Part shown: positions 21,913 through 33,962 of the stretch, one piece after another
Numbering within the stretch: position 1 is the first letter of the stretch
Layout: every line of letters begins with the position of its first letter
Source: Lumbricus rubellus
Taxonomy: Eukaryota; Annelida; Clitellata; Crassiclitellata; Lumbricidae
Assembly: GCA_945859605.1 (NCBI GenBank)
Contig: OX243824.1
Span: 20,428,467 to 20,492,466 of the forward strand
DNA length: 64,000 bases
Direction of reading: 5' to 3'
Notes under the pieces: model-generated
Databases searched by the model: none
Told to the model about the DNA's origin: nothing
The model's input: only the letters and a program-made list of their open reading frames with translations
Made by a program: the position numbers and the translations under genes

Positions 21913-22519
21913 GTCGTTAAACCATGTCCTTTCAATTTTATCAACAGTTATGCGCAGCTTCAGACGCTTGCATGCTGCACTGTATAAATATATAAATACC
22001 GTATACTGAAACTTAAAACAGATTTGATTCATGCATATATGTATATATGCAATATGTATATATATATATATACATTTATATGTCCTTGTATATATGTGTT
22101 GTATCTGCGTCACTGGTTTACTTGTTTTCATTAGTCCATTCGATATATCTTGTAGACACAGTAACGTTCCTTTGTATACACACTTTTTTCCTTCTTTGTC
22201 TTCGTTCAAATTGGAATTCTTTTTTGTCTGACATCATGTCGACATTGCAGACCATTTTCAGTTGTTTGATTCGAAAACAACCTTTGCAGTGGATTCGCTT
22301 TCCGCTGGAATAATTTCCCAGCGGGACCTGAACCCCCCCCCCCCCCCTCAGGGGCGGCGGCGTTGGAAGGGATTCTGTCCCCTGGGAATTTCGGTGATCT
22401 TGAGAAGGCGCCGTGTCGACCAACAACAGACCGACGAAACTCATTCGCTTGTCGACCAAATTGATCCAGATGTTGGACATCGAACGGCAAGAATCAGCTC
22501 TAGTCACGGAACTACAATC
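21913..22519. other. unannotated stretch with a poly-C run
   Basis: Includes a TA-rich patch near 22045-22080 and a homopolymer of about 16 C near 22331-22347. No gene is recognised. Confidence 0.4.
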
Positions 22520-23206
22520 AACCGGAACCGACCGGAAACCGGAACCTACAGTAAATTGGAACCGACAAGAAACTGGAACGGACAAAAAGCTGGAACCGAC
22601 AAGTAACTGGAACGGACAAAAAGTTGGAACCGACAAGTAACTGGAACCGACAAGAAAATGGAACCGACAAGAAACTGGAATCGACAAGAAACTGGAACCG
22701 ACAGGAAACTGGAACCGACAATAAACTGGAACCGAGAATATACTGGAACCTACAATAAACTGGAACCGACAATATACTGGAAACGACAATAAACTGGAAC
22801 CGACATTAACTGGAACCGACAATAACTGGAACCGACAAGAAATGGAAACCGACAATATACTGGAACCGACAATAACTGGAACTGACAAGAAATGGAACCG
22901 ACAATATACTGGAACCGACAAGAAATGGAACCGACAATATACTAGAACCGACAATAACTGGAACCGACAAGAAACGGAAACCGACAATACACTGGAATCG
23001 ACAATACAATGTGAACTGACAAGAAATGGAACCGACAATATACTGGAACCGACAATAACTGGAACCGACAAGAAACGGAAACCGACAAGAAATGGAAACC
23101 GACAATATACTGGAACCGACAATACACTGGAACCGACAAGAAACTGGAACCGACAAGAAACTGGAACCGACAATACACTGGAACCGACAAGAAATTGCAA
23201 CCGACT
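22520..23206. repeat. ~17-bp minisatellite (AACTGGAACCGACAAGA)n
   Basis: About 40 units of CTGGAACCGACAANNAA type with substitutions and length variants of 15-18 bp. Reverse-strand frames read as degenerate FLVGSSxLSVPVxCR repeats because the unit length is often near a multiple of three; this is not a credible protein. Confidence 0.93.
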
Positions 23207-23313
23207 AGAGAACCACATGGTTCCGGTTCACACTTCGCTATAATAGTCTATATAAAAGCGTACAATAAAAAGAGGTTGCGGGTCATTCATTAATTCATTA
23301 ATTAATTAATTTC

Positions 23314-23375
23314 TATAGCGCCTCTTCAAAGTCACTATACATCATGCACTCAGAGGCGCTGCCGACCCCAGCACG
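23314..23375 (-). mobile_element. SINE 3'-tail fragment
   Basis: ATAGCGCCTCTTCAAAGTCA and CACTCAGAGGCGCTGCCGAC match the tail of the SINE family; body and head are absent. It is preceded by AATTCATTAATTAATT. Confidence 0.75.
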
Positions 23376-24145
23376 GCAATAAAGTACAGTTTTAAGTAGA
23401 ATAAAAAAATATGCCTCACTTGTCGAATAATCTGAAGATCTATTGTAAGGTTCTTTGAAGCAACAGGTAACGGCTGAAAAAAAATCAGAGACTACTGTTG
23501 CACTCATCTATTATAGACGGCAAGCAAGGGGTTTGTCTGCAGACTGCATTCGTTGAAACAAGAAGAATAAGAAGAACCGGTTATCAAAGCAAGACTCTAT
23601 TGTTTCCATTGTTTCATGCTTTCGTCGAAACAGCATCAGCAGAAGGTTTTTGCTGCATTTGTCATGAGATGCGTCGTCGACACTTTTCCTTTGACGATTT
23701 TCCTTTGACGATTGTCTTTTTCCTTTGACGATTTTCCTTTGACGAATGCCATGGATCGTTGTCGTCTTTCGTCTTAGACATCGATTGAATATGCCGAGTG
23801 GTATGTATGTGTGTATATAATTATATATGAATATACATATATGATATATACATAAATATATATAAAAGTACATTATACAATGTGCATATATATATATATA
23901 CATTTGCATATACACATTCATATACATATATATACATATATAAATACATATACATATATATACAATTATACATACTACATAGGCTATATATCTACACCGG
24001 CCTTTATTCTCCTGCAATGCATAGAATGCCATAGACCGTTTAGTCTTTTTTAGTCTTCAGACATAGTCTTCCTCCGATCATAATGCTCTCGTCTGGTCTC
24101 CCTATCGTTTAAACATAAAGAATCCGTCTGCTTGTTGCTGTTTAA
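23376..24145. other. unannotated stretch with TA-rich block
   Basis: 23800-23990 is ATATAC/ATATAT-rich. TTTGACGATT recurs four times near 23690-23745. No gene is recognised. Confidence 0.4.
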
Positions 24146-24222
24146 CCCTTTACCAACCAAACGTATAATTTTATTATGATCCCCATAGGCCTACCATTTA
24201 CTACACTTTGGTCGGTAAAGGG
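24146..24222. mobile_element. piggyBac-like mini-MITE
   Basis: Ends CCCTTTACCAACCAAA and (inverted) CCCTTTACCGACCAAA flank 77 bp in all. TTAA at 24142-24145 and TTAG at 24223-24226 suggest a TTAA target duplication with one mutation. CCCTTT-type ends next to TTAA are typical of piggyBac. Confidence 0.6.
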
Positions 24223-24480
24223 TTAGCTATACTGCGTCATATCAATAGATGATTAGTGTTGCCCTCCTCCATTCTCCAAGCTTGGGACTGGCACTGCCAA
24301 AGCACGAGCAGAGGCTAATGATAATACGATTTATTATGAGAATCCATCCCGGGATGATCATCTCAACCAAAAACATTTACAGTTATGCAATTTGACATCA
24401 CTCTGACAATTATGCAGTTTTATAGAAGACAGTTGTAATAACTATGTAGATCTATATATACAAGATAGGTAAGAATATAA

Positions 24481-24675
24481 CAGGGCTGTTTTAAAGGAAT
24501 TTTTAGAACTGCACAACTCTTTCTTTCCTTTTCCATCCTCCATGGTAATTACTCCCAATCAGAGGAAAGTGGTCTTTTTCAACTAGTTTTAACTGCACAG
24601 AAGTGCTTCTACAACTACACAAATCCATTTAGAACTGCACATTTTGTGTACAACTGCACGTTAAAAGAAGCCCTG
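24481..24675 (+). mobile_element. hAT-type MITE, CAGGGCTGTTTT family, copy 2
   Basis: 195 bp from CAGGGCTGTTTTAAAGGAAT to TTAAAAGAAGCCCTG, flanked by an exact 8-bp duplication GAATATAA (24473-24480 and 24676-24683). This fixes the family boundaries and the hAT assignment. It has no coding capacity. Confidence 0.93.
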
Positions 24676-24683
24676 GAATATAA

Positions 24684-25499
24684 AGTTTGTTTTATACGAT
24701 ATTGTTAGGTCTAGAAATACTAGGGCTATAGGCCTATTCAAATGATGTTCGACAGACGAGTAGAGGCGAAGGTTGTCTTTGCTATTATACCGTCTGCTGT
24801 CTATAAATATACTCAGCACAGACCGGGTTATATGCGACACACAGTGGCGGTCTATCGATAGCGCGCTTGACCTGCGAATAAAATCCTCTGACCATAGACT
24901 CTGAAAAAAGACCTTGTGCGCAGTTATCTCTGTAACTAAGCGGTGGAATTTGGTTCCTATAGTTATCATACGAGGTTGAATTGAAACGGTAATTCCGAGT
25001 CATTTATTCATTCATTCCGAAAATTTATATAGGGGCCCCTCCAAGGAGCTTATACCATGGTCTCTTCTGGTTCTCTGCCCCTAGGCAGGTTCGGCTGTCC
25101 AGTGTCGCCACTATTCCCTTCGCTGGGCCTTCTTTAGTCTTTGGTATCCAATCCTCATCAACAACGTGTCCAGCAACATCTGTTATGGTGGTTTTCCTCT
25201 TGTTCTTTTTCCCCTCCATTTTTATACCATGGTAGAACTCTCAAATTCATTATTTTGCGACCGTCCTGGGAGACTATTCATATAGTTTATAAGCAGGTTG
25301 TTTTTCTGACTTGTGGGTATGAATCATAGTAATTATATTTGACTTGGTGACAATGTATTCTCAGGTAACAATGCAGCGAAAGGTGAATATTGTTGATAGC
25401 AAGCAACTGCAACAATAAACCTACCAGACGATTTTTGTCAACAGACGAGAGTTATAATGCAAACGTAAGTCCGTGTTTTTGAGCGCATTATATGCGCGG
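24684..25499. other. unannotated stretch
   Basis: Short frames (for example minus strand 25025-25219) have no recognised domain. No transposon boundary seen. Confidence 0.4.
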
Positions 25500-25790
25500 G
25501 CGGACGGGAAAACGGGTGAACTGGCGGACGAACGGACGGACGAACGGACGGACGGACAGAGGGCCGGGCGGAAAGGCGGGCGGAGGGACGGGCGGGCGGA
25601 CGAACGGACGGACGGGCGGGTGGAGGGGCGGGCGGGCGGGCGGGCGGACGGACGGATGGACTGGCGAACGGACGGAGGGACGGGTGGGCGGACGGGCGGA
25701 CGAACGGACGGATGGGCGGACGGGCGGACAAACGGACGGATGGGTGGTTGAACGAGTGGATGGGGGGGGGGGGCGAGCGGAACGGTGGAC
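25500..25790. repeat. (CGGA)n / (CGGG)n microsatellite
   Basis: GGACGGACGGGCGGGC-type array followed by a run of about nine G near 25760. Pro/Arg-rich frames are artefacts. Confidence 0.95.
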
Positions 25791-25934
25791 TGGCGTATGT
25801 CTAAGTAAACATTGAACATCTATTGCGTACATACATATATAACATGCGATCGGTCAGTACAGCAGCATAGTCTACTTCCGACTGCCATCCATCTTTGCTC
25901 AACCTTAGTGGCTCAACTGCATACATGTATATAC

Positions 25935-26028
25935 GTGCATATATATATATATATATATATATATTCATATATATATATTATATACATGCATATGTATTGT
26001 ATATGTATGTGTATATATATATATATCG
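25935..26028. repeat. TA-rich repeat
   Basis: Alternating ATATAT with TACATGCATATG interruptions. Confidence 0.8.
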
Positions 26029-26218
26029 CGTTCAGTCAATATTGTCCAGACAAAACGGTTCAAGATCTTGGACTCGATCGAACAGGTCGAGCGAAAAGAC
26101 GATTCTTCTGCATGTCTACAGGCGACGATTTGCAAAAGCCAGTTCTGCAGTTTTGGCTCAAACGAACTTGATGCGCAAAAATAGATCCACACCTGTTAGG
26201 TCTATCTTGTATGCATGT

Positions 26219-26440
26219 GTATGTGCACTTGTTATAGCGCCTCTTCAGATTAAGAATCCACTCAAAGCGCACACGACTAGCTGTGCGGACACTAACTCTG
26301 AGTTTCACGCCGAAGCACTGAGCAATTGCGAGTGAAAAACTTTCCCAAGGTCCTTACGCGGCGACTTGAAGTGAATTCGAAACTTCAACCCTCTGGCTGC
26401 AAGGCATCGAACTTACACACTGGACGACTGTGCCCCACAT
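26219..26440 (-). mobile_element. tRNA-derived SINE, minus-strand copy
   Basis: GTGCACTTGTTATAGCGCCT at the tail, GAGTTTCACGCCGAAGCAC in the body, and head complement ending TGTGCCCCACAT. The box B region is drifted (GAATTCGAAACTTC). Confidence 0.88.
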
Positions 26441-26508
26441 TGCTGAGTCGATTTTATTCAGCCACTATTTGTCTAGTAATTTGGATAAATAGAAATATTA
26501 ATCAAGAA

Positions 26509-26870
26509 CAGTCCTATAACCAATAGTCCTATGACCAATAGTCCTATGACCATTAGTCCTATGACCAATAGTCCTATGATCAATAGTCCTATGACCAATA
26601 GTCCTATGACCAATAGTCCTATGACCAATAGTTTTATTACCAATAGTCCTATGACCAATAGTCCTATGACCAATAGTCCTATGACAAATAGTCCTATGAC
26701 CTATAGTCCTATGACCAATAGTCCTATGCCCAATAGTCCTATGACCAATATGTTTATGAACAATAGTTTTATTACAAATTAGTCCTATGACCATTAGTCC
26801 TATGACCAATAGTTTTGTGAACAATAGCCCTATGACCAATAGTCCTATGACCAATAGTCCTATGACCAAT
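26509..26870. repeat. 15-bp minisatellite (CCAATAGTCCTATGA)n
   Basis: About 24 near-identical 15-bp units with occasional GTTTTATTAC variants. Because 15 is a multiple of three, both strands give long periodic frames, which are artefacts. Confidence 0.96.
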
Positions 26871-26964
26871 CGTGTGTCTACCGGCAAAGCAAGTCTTTTT
26901 AAATCCTATAACCACGGTATATACACGGCATCCATCACTAAGCAACATCCCTGCTTCACCATCA

Positions 26965-27012
26965 TCATCATCAGCAGCAGCAGCAGCATCAGCAGCAGCA
27001 GCAGCAGCAGAC
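26965..27012. repeat. (CAG)n / (CAT)n microsatellite
   Basis: CATCATCATCAGCAGCAG run. Confidence 0.9.
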
Positions 27013-27783
27013 CAATCCATCCATCCTTTCGCAGCCTCTGCAACCGATCATTTGTCGCTGCAACTTATTTACTTACACCATTTGCATCTCGTTCGTCTAC
27101 GACGCGACTCGGACGATGAGGTAATCTCGAGAAGTCATGTCTAGTCGACATGGACACTAGTGCGCTGGCCAAAGAATCAAATGCACACACACAGTGTCCG
27201 GTTAAGAAGCACGAAGACATTTAACCTCACTACCTATACAGCGTAGGCCTATGCACGACTCATAGCTGGCGATACAGCAAATTAATGTTGCAATGGACAG
27301 GCAGCTATTGTTTATGCCGTTTCCAGATCAGATAGGTCTTAATTTTATGATATTTTCAGTACTGAAACCATTTCAGTATTCCTTCGAACTATTTCCATTA
27401 CGTCTGCACTAATCTTGTCCCCGTTAATGGAGTGAAGCACAGCGTCTATGCTACTAAGCATTTAAACGCCTTCGTGTCGTTATTGTAGGGCGCTATATAA
27501 ATGCTCATATACATGCATCCAAGACTATGTTGGATTGTTTTGGAGGTTTTTTTACCGCTCCATCTAATGTGCGAGTACGGAATTATGCCGCTTCCTTTTT
27601 GGTATTTTCTGGTATTTTCTTGTTTTGGTTTTATCGATTCGTTAGGAGACAGGTTTAGACATTGATTTGTAAAACTTTACACGAGCAATTTAACGACGTT
27701 TAGAAACATTAAAACGACGGAAATTTAGGCAGCTAAAAGCAACTTGGAAAGCAAGTGTAAATGGTAACTTTGATTGTATTGTA
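27013..27783. other. unannotated stretch
   Basis: GTAGGGCGCTATATAAATGC near 27486 is a LINE/SINE-type 3' tail without a body. No gene is seen. Confidence 0.45.
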
Positions 27784-27852
27784 TTTATAAATTTATATAG
27801 CGCCTCTCGCAGTGCACACTAATCAGAGGTGCTCCTAGTGCGAGAGGCCAAG
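27784..27852 (-). mobile_element. SINE 3'-tail fragment
   Basis: TATATAGCGCCTCTCGCAG and AATCAGAGGTGCTCCTAG match the family tail; the rest is absent. Confidence 0.6.
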
Positions 27853-27910
27853 AGAGTGAAAGGGGGGCCTTGAGACAGCGAAAGTATTCACTTGGCATAC
27901 CAGTTATATA

Positions 27911-28078
27911 CAGGGTGGGCCATAAAAAAGTGACCCCCTACGGTTTTTTGCCCATATCTTGGCCAAAAGTTAGAATTTCGAGATGAAATTTTACAGGCTT
28001 AACAACAATTCATATTTACACATGATGGCCATATTTCATCAAAAAACCGTAGGGGTTTCCTTTTTATGACCCACCTTG
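27911..28078. mobile_element. mariner-type MITE, CAGGGTGGGCCATAAAA family
   Basis: 168 bp with inverted ends CAGGGTGGGCCATAAAAAAG and CAAGGTGGGTCATAAAAAGG (about 32 bp of similarity, continuing into CCCCTACGG). TA dinucleotides lie at 27909-27910 and 28079-28080. No transposase. Confidence 0.88.
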
Positions 28079-28666
28079 TACAGTCAAACAAAGCGAAGCA
28101 AAAAATGTTACATTACTGCATCTAAACAAGTATAGTAAGCTTAGTAGCCGTTTATTGACAGAACAAAATGACAGCAATCAGTACAGACTCAATGATTCTC
28201 AATTGATTGGTGCACAAGTCAAAGGATCAATCCAAAAGGGTCAAAATAATTATGAACTGGGATTGGATTGACCCTTTCTTTCTGGATAACAATTTGACTG
28301 TAGTAAACAGTGCAAAAACACTTAAGAATAGAAAGGGAATTTTTAGTGGGGTGACGTCTATCGTTAAGACGTACACAATTAAAATGTTCACAAACGACCA
28401 GTCCTTTAAGTAGAAAGTCCTTGGTCTAACGGTATTTAATGTAGACACTTTAACTGGCCACAGTAAGGATAGGAGTGTTACGAGCCAGAGCTACACGGAT
28501 TCACTGAATCGATAGTCACTGCTTGCCGTGTGTCCGAGAAACCATCAACCGGGAGACTGCATGGTGGCAGCAAAGGCGCAAGGTAGGAAGGGTCCGTCGA
28601 AATGGATCGCCTGGATTTAACGCCAGTAGTTCACCCGTATACATTAGTAAATTCGTCGTCAAAGTA
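28079..28666. other. unannotated stretch
   Basis: A 68-codon frame at 28207-28413 has no recognised domain. No element ends seen. Confidence 0.4.
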
Positions 28667-28801
28667 TCTCGCGCAAGTCTCGTCTCGCGCAAGTCTCGTC
28701 TCGCGCAAGTCTCGTCTCGCGCAAGTCTCGTCTCGCGCAAGTCTCGTCTCGCGCAAGTCTCGTCTCGCGCAAGTCTCGTCTCGCGCAAGTCTCGTCTCGC
28801 G
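28667..28801. repeat. 16-bp minisatellite (CTCGCGCAAGTCTCGT)n
   Basis: About eight almost identical 16-bp units. The low divergence suggests recent expansion. Confidence 0.95.
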
Positions 28802-28965
28802 GCCTACGACGAGAAGTCGATAATCAATCAGGGAGGCAAGAAATGAGACGACTTCGACCATCGATGGATAGGTGGCGCTTCATGGCTCTTCGTTTTTATT
28901 ATCAAGTCACGAATGATTCACATCCGCTGAATGCAGCACTTGACTGCTGCTGCGGTGAATAGACA

Positions 28966-29800
<835 letters not shown>

Positions 29801-31069
29801 GGCACTGGGAGGGAGTGAGACGCAGACGGATGAAGAGGTAGGAGTACAAACGAAGTGTAGGAACAGTCGACCAGACGGAATAATAAATGTGCATGCGTAG
29901 CATTGCGTATACGGCTGATAAACGATCGACTGCTGTGCTCAGTGTGCTGCTGTTAGGTGTTGTTTTACGTGCGGAGGGAAGGAGAGCAGGGCCGGATTAA
30001 CCAGTATGCCATGTCTGCCATGGCGGCGGGCCCCCCGTCGTCAGAGGGCCCCCCGCGTCTGCAAAAAATAATTTTTATTCTGCATTTTACCATTTATTCA
30101 AATTTGCTTCAAGGACAGTGTGTAAATTTTGCGTCCATTGGTCATTGTTTTCTTTCTAGGGCGAAAAACAATTTTATTTGTGTTGGCCTCTATGTTTGTG
30201 CCAGCTCTGATTTATGATTTTGTCGGTATTCCATTTGGCCTACTTTTAGAAGAGATAGGCCAGAGTTACAGACAGGCGGACAGAGAGGGAGAGATCGGCC
30301 TTCTAAGAAGAGTCAGACATACATGTAGACGAACAGACAGACGTAGACAAAGTAGAGATTCGGTTGAACTCTGTAATTGGTCTGCACATTCATGCGCAAG
30401 GTGTATCATGTTATCTTTGGCTCAGTCTTACAAAGGCAATCTATAATAATTATGTCGAAGAGGAATGCTATTAGACTACATGGATGCGTGGATCACGGCC
30501 ATCTCAATTGAGTGTGGATGCAGAGAGGGGAAGAGTGAACTGTAAATTGTCACTTGTCAGTTCCTCTGAACTTCTCACCCAATTTCGTATAACTAGAACT
30601 CCGTATTAGGCCTATATGTTTCACGCACTCCCTGCATGCCACGGTGACTCATTTGACACCAGAGAGCCTGAGGGAGGGACGATCCTGAAGAGGGGAGAGG
30701 AAATTATCGCTGAAAGTTGTGCAGCCAAGGCAGAGGCGTAGTCACCCTACCTTTAGGAAAGAACCGCTAATAGTATCAAAATGGCGCCAATTGAAATTAT
30801 GTTTCTCTGTCTAAAGCCGACCAAAGCTGGCTCTGACTTGTAGGATGATAAATTGGGCGAATCATGGATTCCCGAGGCCATACTCTATGCATACGGGCTT
30901 GCATTCCACTGAAAATCACAACTACTGTAAACTGGTCAATAACAGATTATATTTTGCCAAACCCGTAGGCCCGTAGTGGAGGTGGTCACTCGTCTTCTGA
31001 GGAGAAATGTGACCTGCAGTATATCATAATATCAACCTATAGCCTACGACAGCTGTGAAATATAATATA

Positions 31070-32068
31070 CACTGTGCCCCATAAAAAAACACACCAAATT
31101 GTTTTGCAAATATCTCTAATACCTGATGACATATCAAGCTAAAATTTTCCAAATATTTAGAGAAGTGGACCGAGAAAATGATTCCAACATTTCATGAAAT
31201 AATGTTGAGCGGATAAAAGGATATGAATATTTAAACTTCATATACCGAAATTGCAGTTTACAAGCAATTTTCTGTCAGATTCGATAAACTGTTTCCCTAT
31301 TATCTCCAATGCCTGATGATTAATCATTCTAAAATTTTCCAGATATGTAGAGAATTGAACTAACAATATGACCCCAATAGTATGGTTTGATAATTTAATT
31401 AAATAAGATGCTCAAAATGTCCCCCTCCTGCTTGCACGCAAGCCTGAGGGCGCTGGCGCCATTGCAATGGCAACAGCAACGTCGATTATCCTCTGGTTCA
31501 GGCCATCCCGCACTTCCAACAAGCGTTGCTTCAGATCGTTTATATCATGGATTGTTGTCTGGTAGGCTCGATCTTGCATCACGCTCCACATTTTATAGTC
31601 GACAGGATTCAAATCTGGACTGTTCGGAGGCCATAATGTGGGAGAAATGAAGTCTACACAATAACAGACTTGCTGAAAACTGAAATTTCGGGTGATGAAG
31701 TTGAAATATCCATATCTTTCTATCCCTTCACATTTATGACATGAAATTTTGGAATCCTATTCTTGGTTCAATTCCCTAAATATATGGAAAAAGTTTTTAT
31801 GATTACTCATCAGACATCAGAGATGTAAAAAAAATTGTTTGGCTTACTTTTTATTGAATCTGACTGAAAATTGCTTGTAAACTGCAATTTCGGTATATGA
31901 AGTTTAAATATTCATATCTTTTTATCCGTTCAACTTTATTTCATGAAATTTTGGAATCATATTCTTGGTCCACTTCTCTAAATATTTGGAAAATTTTAGC
32001 TTGATATGTCATCAGGTATTAGAGATATTTGCAAAACAATTTGGTGTGTTTTTTTATGGGGCACAGCG
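31070..32068. mobile_element. mariner element, 999 bp, nested
   Basis: Inverted ends CACTGTGCCCCATAAAAAAA and CGCTGTGCCCCATAAAAAAA with flanking TA (31068-31069, 32069-32070). The inverted repeats are at least 250 bp and nearly identical on the outer side. Each then continues into a second diverged copy of the same subunit (CTCTRATGYCTGATGA and AATTTTCC words). Only a transposase C-terminal remnant is left inside. Confidence 0.88.
31399..31640 (-). pseudogene. mariner transposase C-terminal remnant
   Basis: Reads WPPNSPDLNPVDYKMW then QTTIHDINDLKQRL on the minus strand. This is the region around the last catalytic acidic residue and the C-terminus of mariner transposases. A +1 shift near 31460 moves the ending (CVQAGGGHFEH-type) into a second frame with a stop at 31399-31401. 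At least two thirds of the protein is deleted. Confidence 0.85.
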
Positions 32069-32599
32069 TAGTGTGTCCGAGTGGAAGTCTAGATCAGTTT
32101 AGGCTACATGGAGACCCGAGCGTGGGGCTTCTATTGCGGTCAGCGGTGGTGTTGGTGTCCACGACCCGAGTGTACAAGTCTACAGAGGATTTAATAAACG
32201 CGAAACTCTGATTATGCTAGGCGTCTGCTATAGGGAAGGCCTAAAATAAATGTAAGTTGTCGAGGTGGTTAAAAGCTGAGCCTTCTTCAGTTTGGTTTCT
32301 CAACATGAATGCGTAACAAATTCCGATACTGGAAATGTCGGCATTTGTGATGATGAGCAAGCAGTAAGAAAAACCTTCAGCTGCTGCAAAAAGATGGCGA
32401 GCTCTCCTGGGTCAATCGAATCATGTAGGCCTACGTAGGCCTATATAAAGGTATGGCTGCAGATTATTAATATTATGGGTTCCCTGCTATTTGTTTGTCT
32501 CAATGGGCCCGTGGAGTGTGGTGACGGAAGGTAATGGTAAATTAGGGGCCCCCCTGAAAATATGGCGGCGGGCCCCCCGAGGGGTTAATCCGGGCCTGA

Positions 32600-32870
32600 A
32601 GGAGAGGAAGGAGAGGAAGGAGCAGGAAGAGCAATGAGAGGAGGAAGAGGAATAGGAGGAATAGGGGAACACTGAGGATGGGTAGGAAGAGGAATGGGAG
32701 GAGGAGGAGGAGTGGAATAAGAGGATTGGGAGAAAAGGGAAGAACACTGAGGATGATTAGGACGAGACATGGGAACAAGAGGCGAGAAGGAGAAGGAAGA
32801 GGAGGAAAAAGAGGAAGAAGAGGAGGAAGAGGAGAAGGAGAATGAGGAGGGAGGAGATGAGAAGAACACT
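32600..32870. repeat. (GGA)n polypurine repeat
   Basis: GGAGGAAGAGGA text with GGGAACACTGAGGATG/AAGAACACTGAGGATGA blocks recurring near 32665, 32740 and 32850. Confidence 0.9.
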
Positions 32871-33309
32871 GACGAGGCGGGAAGAAGTGAATGACAGAAG
32901 GAGGGTAACAGAATGCAAAAGTAATACGGAGAAAGTGTGCATAGTTTTAGAAAGCATGACCTTTGTAATCTATGTACCCCATTCAAACGACATATAGAGT
33001 TTATATAACGCCCTTATATACAGGGTGGCTCAAAAAAATGTACCACCAGATAAAATGCGATATCTTCGCAACCGATTGAACTTTTTCTGCGAAAAATTCC
33101 CAATTTGCAGGGGAATGAATTTCCAACAATCCCTGAAAGTTTCAGTTGAAACTTTTCATGTTTGTAAAAGTTACAGATGTTCAAACTTAAAATTTCGTTT
33201 TTTCAAATTTTCGCGGAAAATGAACGTCACTTCTAGATTTCCATGTCAAATGATATCTCTTTTCACTACGACCTCAGAATTTCGTTTTGCAATTTATTGT
33301 AAGGTATAA

Positions 33310-33945
33310 AGAGAGTGTCCACTCCCTGCCTTAGCACAAGCTCGACTTCTTTTTTGAAGCTCAGTATGGCCTTGTTGGTCAGGTCATGCAGCAACTGACC
33401 CCACGTTAGCAGCAAGACTTGCTTCAGCTGGCCAGTGTTCTCCAACTTGGGATGAAATGTCTTGCAGCGTTCCAGAATAGCTCACCAGACGTGATAAGCA
33501 AGAGGGCTAAGGTCTGGCGAGTTTGTTAGTCATCTTTGCCAATGCATTTACTTCAGTTGATGGCAATAAGGTAGCGCCATCATAATCAAACTTGCCGCGC
33601 GAGCAAGCAGGCGCACCATCCTGCTGGAAATTAAAACCAGATGTTAGAGCATAGCTGGTCTTCAATGAGTCTGGATAAGAGAGTTCAAAGATGAGTTTGA
33701 CATCTAACCTACTGAATGGGATTAAATGCAGTCCTTTCTTGCAGCCGTAACACACGCCATCATATCTTATGTGAAAACCACGATGTGCTTTGCACACTTG
33801 ATCCTTTCGATTACCAAGCGAATTTCTTGAAAATTGTACTTTTTCCATCAGACCAAGCGACCACTTCCTACCTCGCTTCCAACATCTGATCTTCGTTACA
33901 TAAACATGTTTACAGATATAGCCTTCAATATGCTCAGGCTCCACT
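33310..33945 (-). pseudogene. mariner transposase remnant
   Basis: Contains FNFQQDGAPA (near 33615-33645), the hallmark around the second catalytic Asp of mariner. Downstream lies NSPDLSPLAYHVW, where the third acidic position reads Ala, then NKAILSFKKEVE. The parts are in different frames and a stop follows HVW. Upstream text (CYGCKKGLHLIP) matches the region before FQQD. The N-terminal DNA-binding part is not recognised, partly because of the insertion at 33963. Confidence 0.82.
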
Positions 33946-33962
33946 TTTCACTGGGTATTTTG

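Larger units (their letters stand above)
29987..32598. mobile_element. hAT-like element (non-autonomous), 2.6 kb
   Basis: Starts CAGGGCCGGATTAACC and ends GGGGTTAATCCGGGCCTG, with GGCGGCGGGCCCCCC near both ends. An exact 8-bp duplication AAGGAGAG abuts both ends (29979-29986 and 32599-32606); the flanks are purine-rich, so some chance match is possible. No transposase frame is recognisable. It hosts a nested mariner at 31070-32068. Confidence 0.82.

Noticed and set aside
22118..23218. 366-codon minus-strand frame with FLVGSSxLSVPV repeats, looking like a repetitive secreted protein
   Set aside because: The repeat follows the 17-bp minisatellite, unit lengths vary (15-18 bp), and alternative frames on the other strand are equally open.
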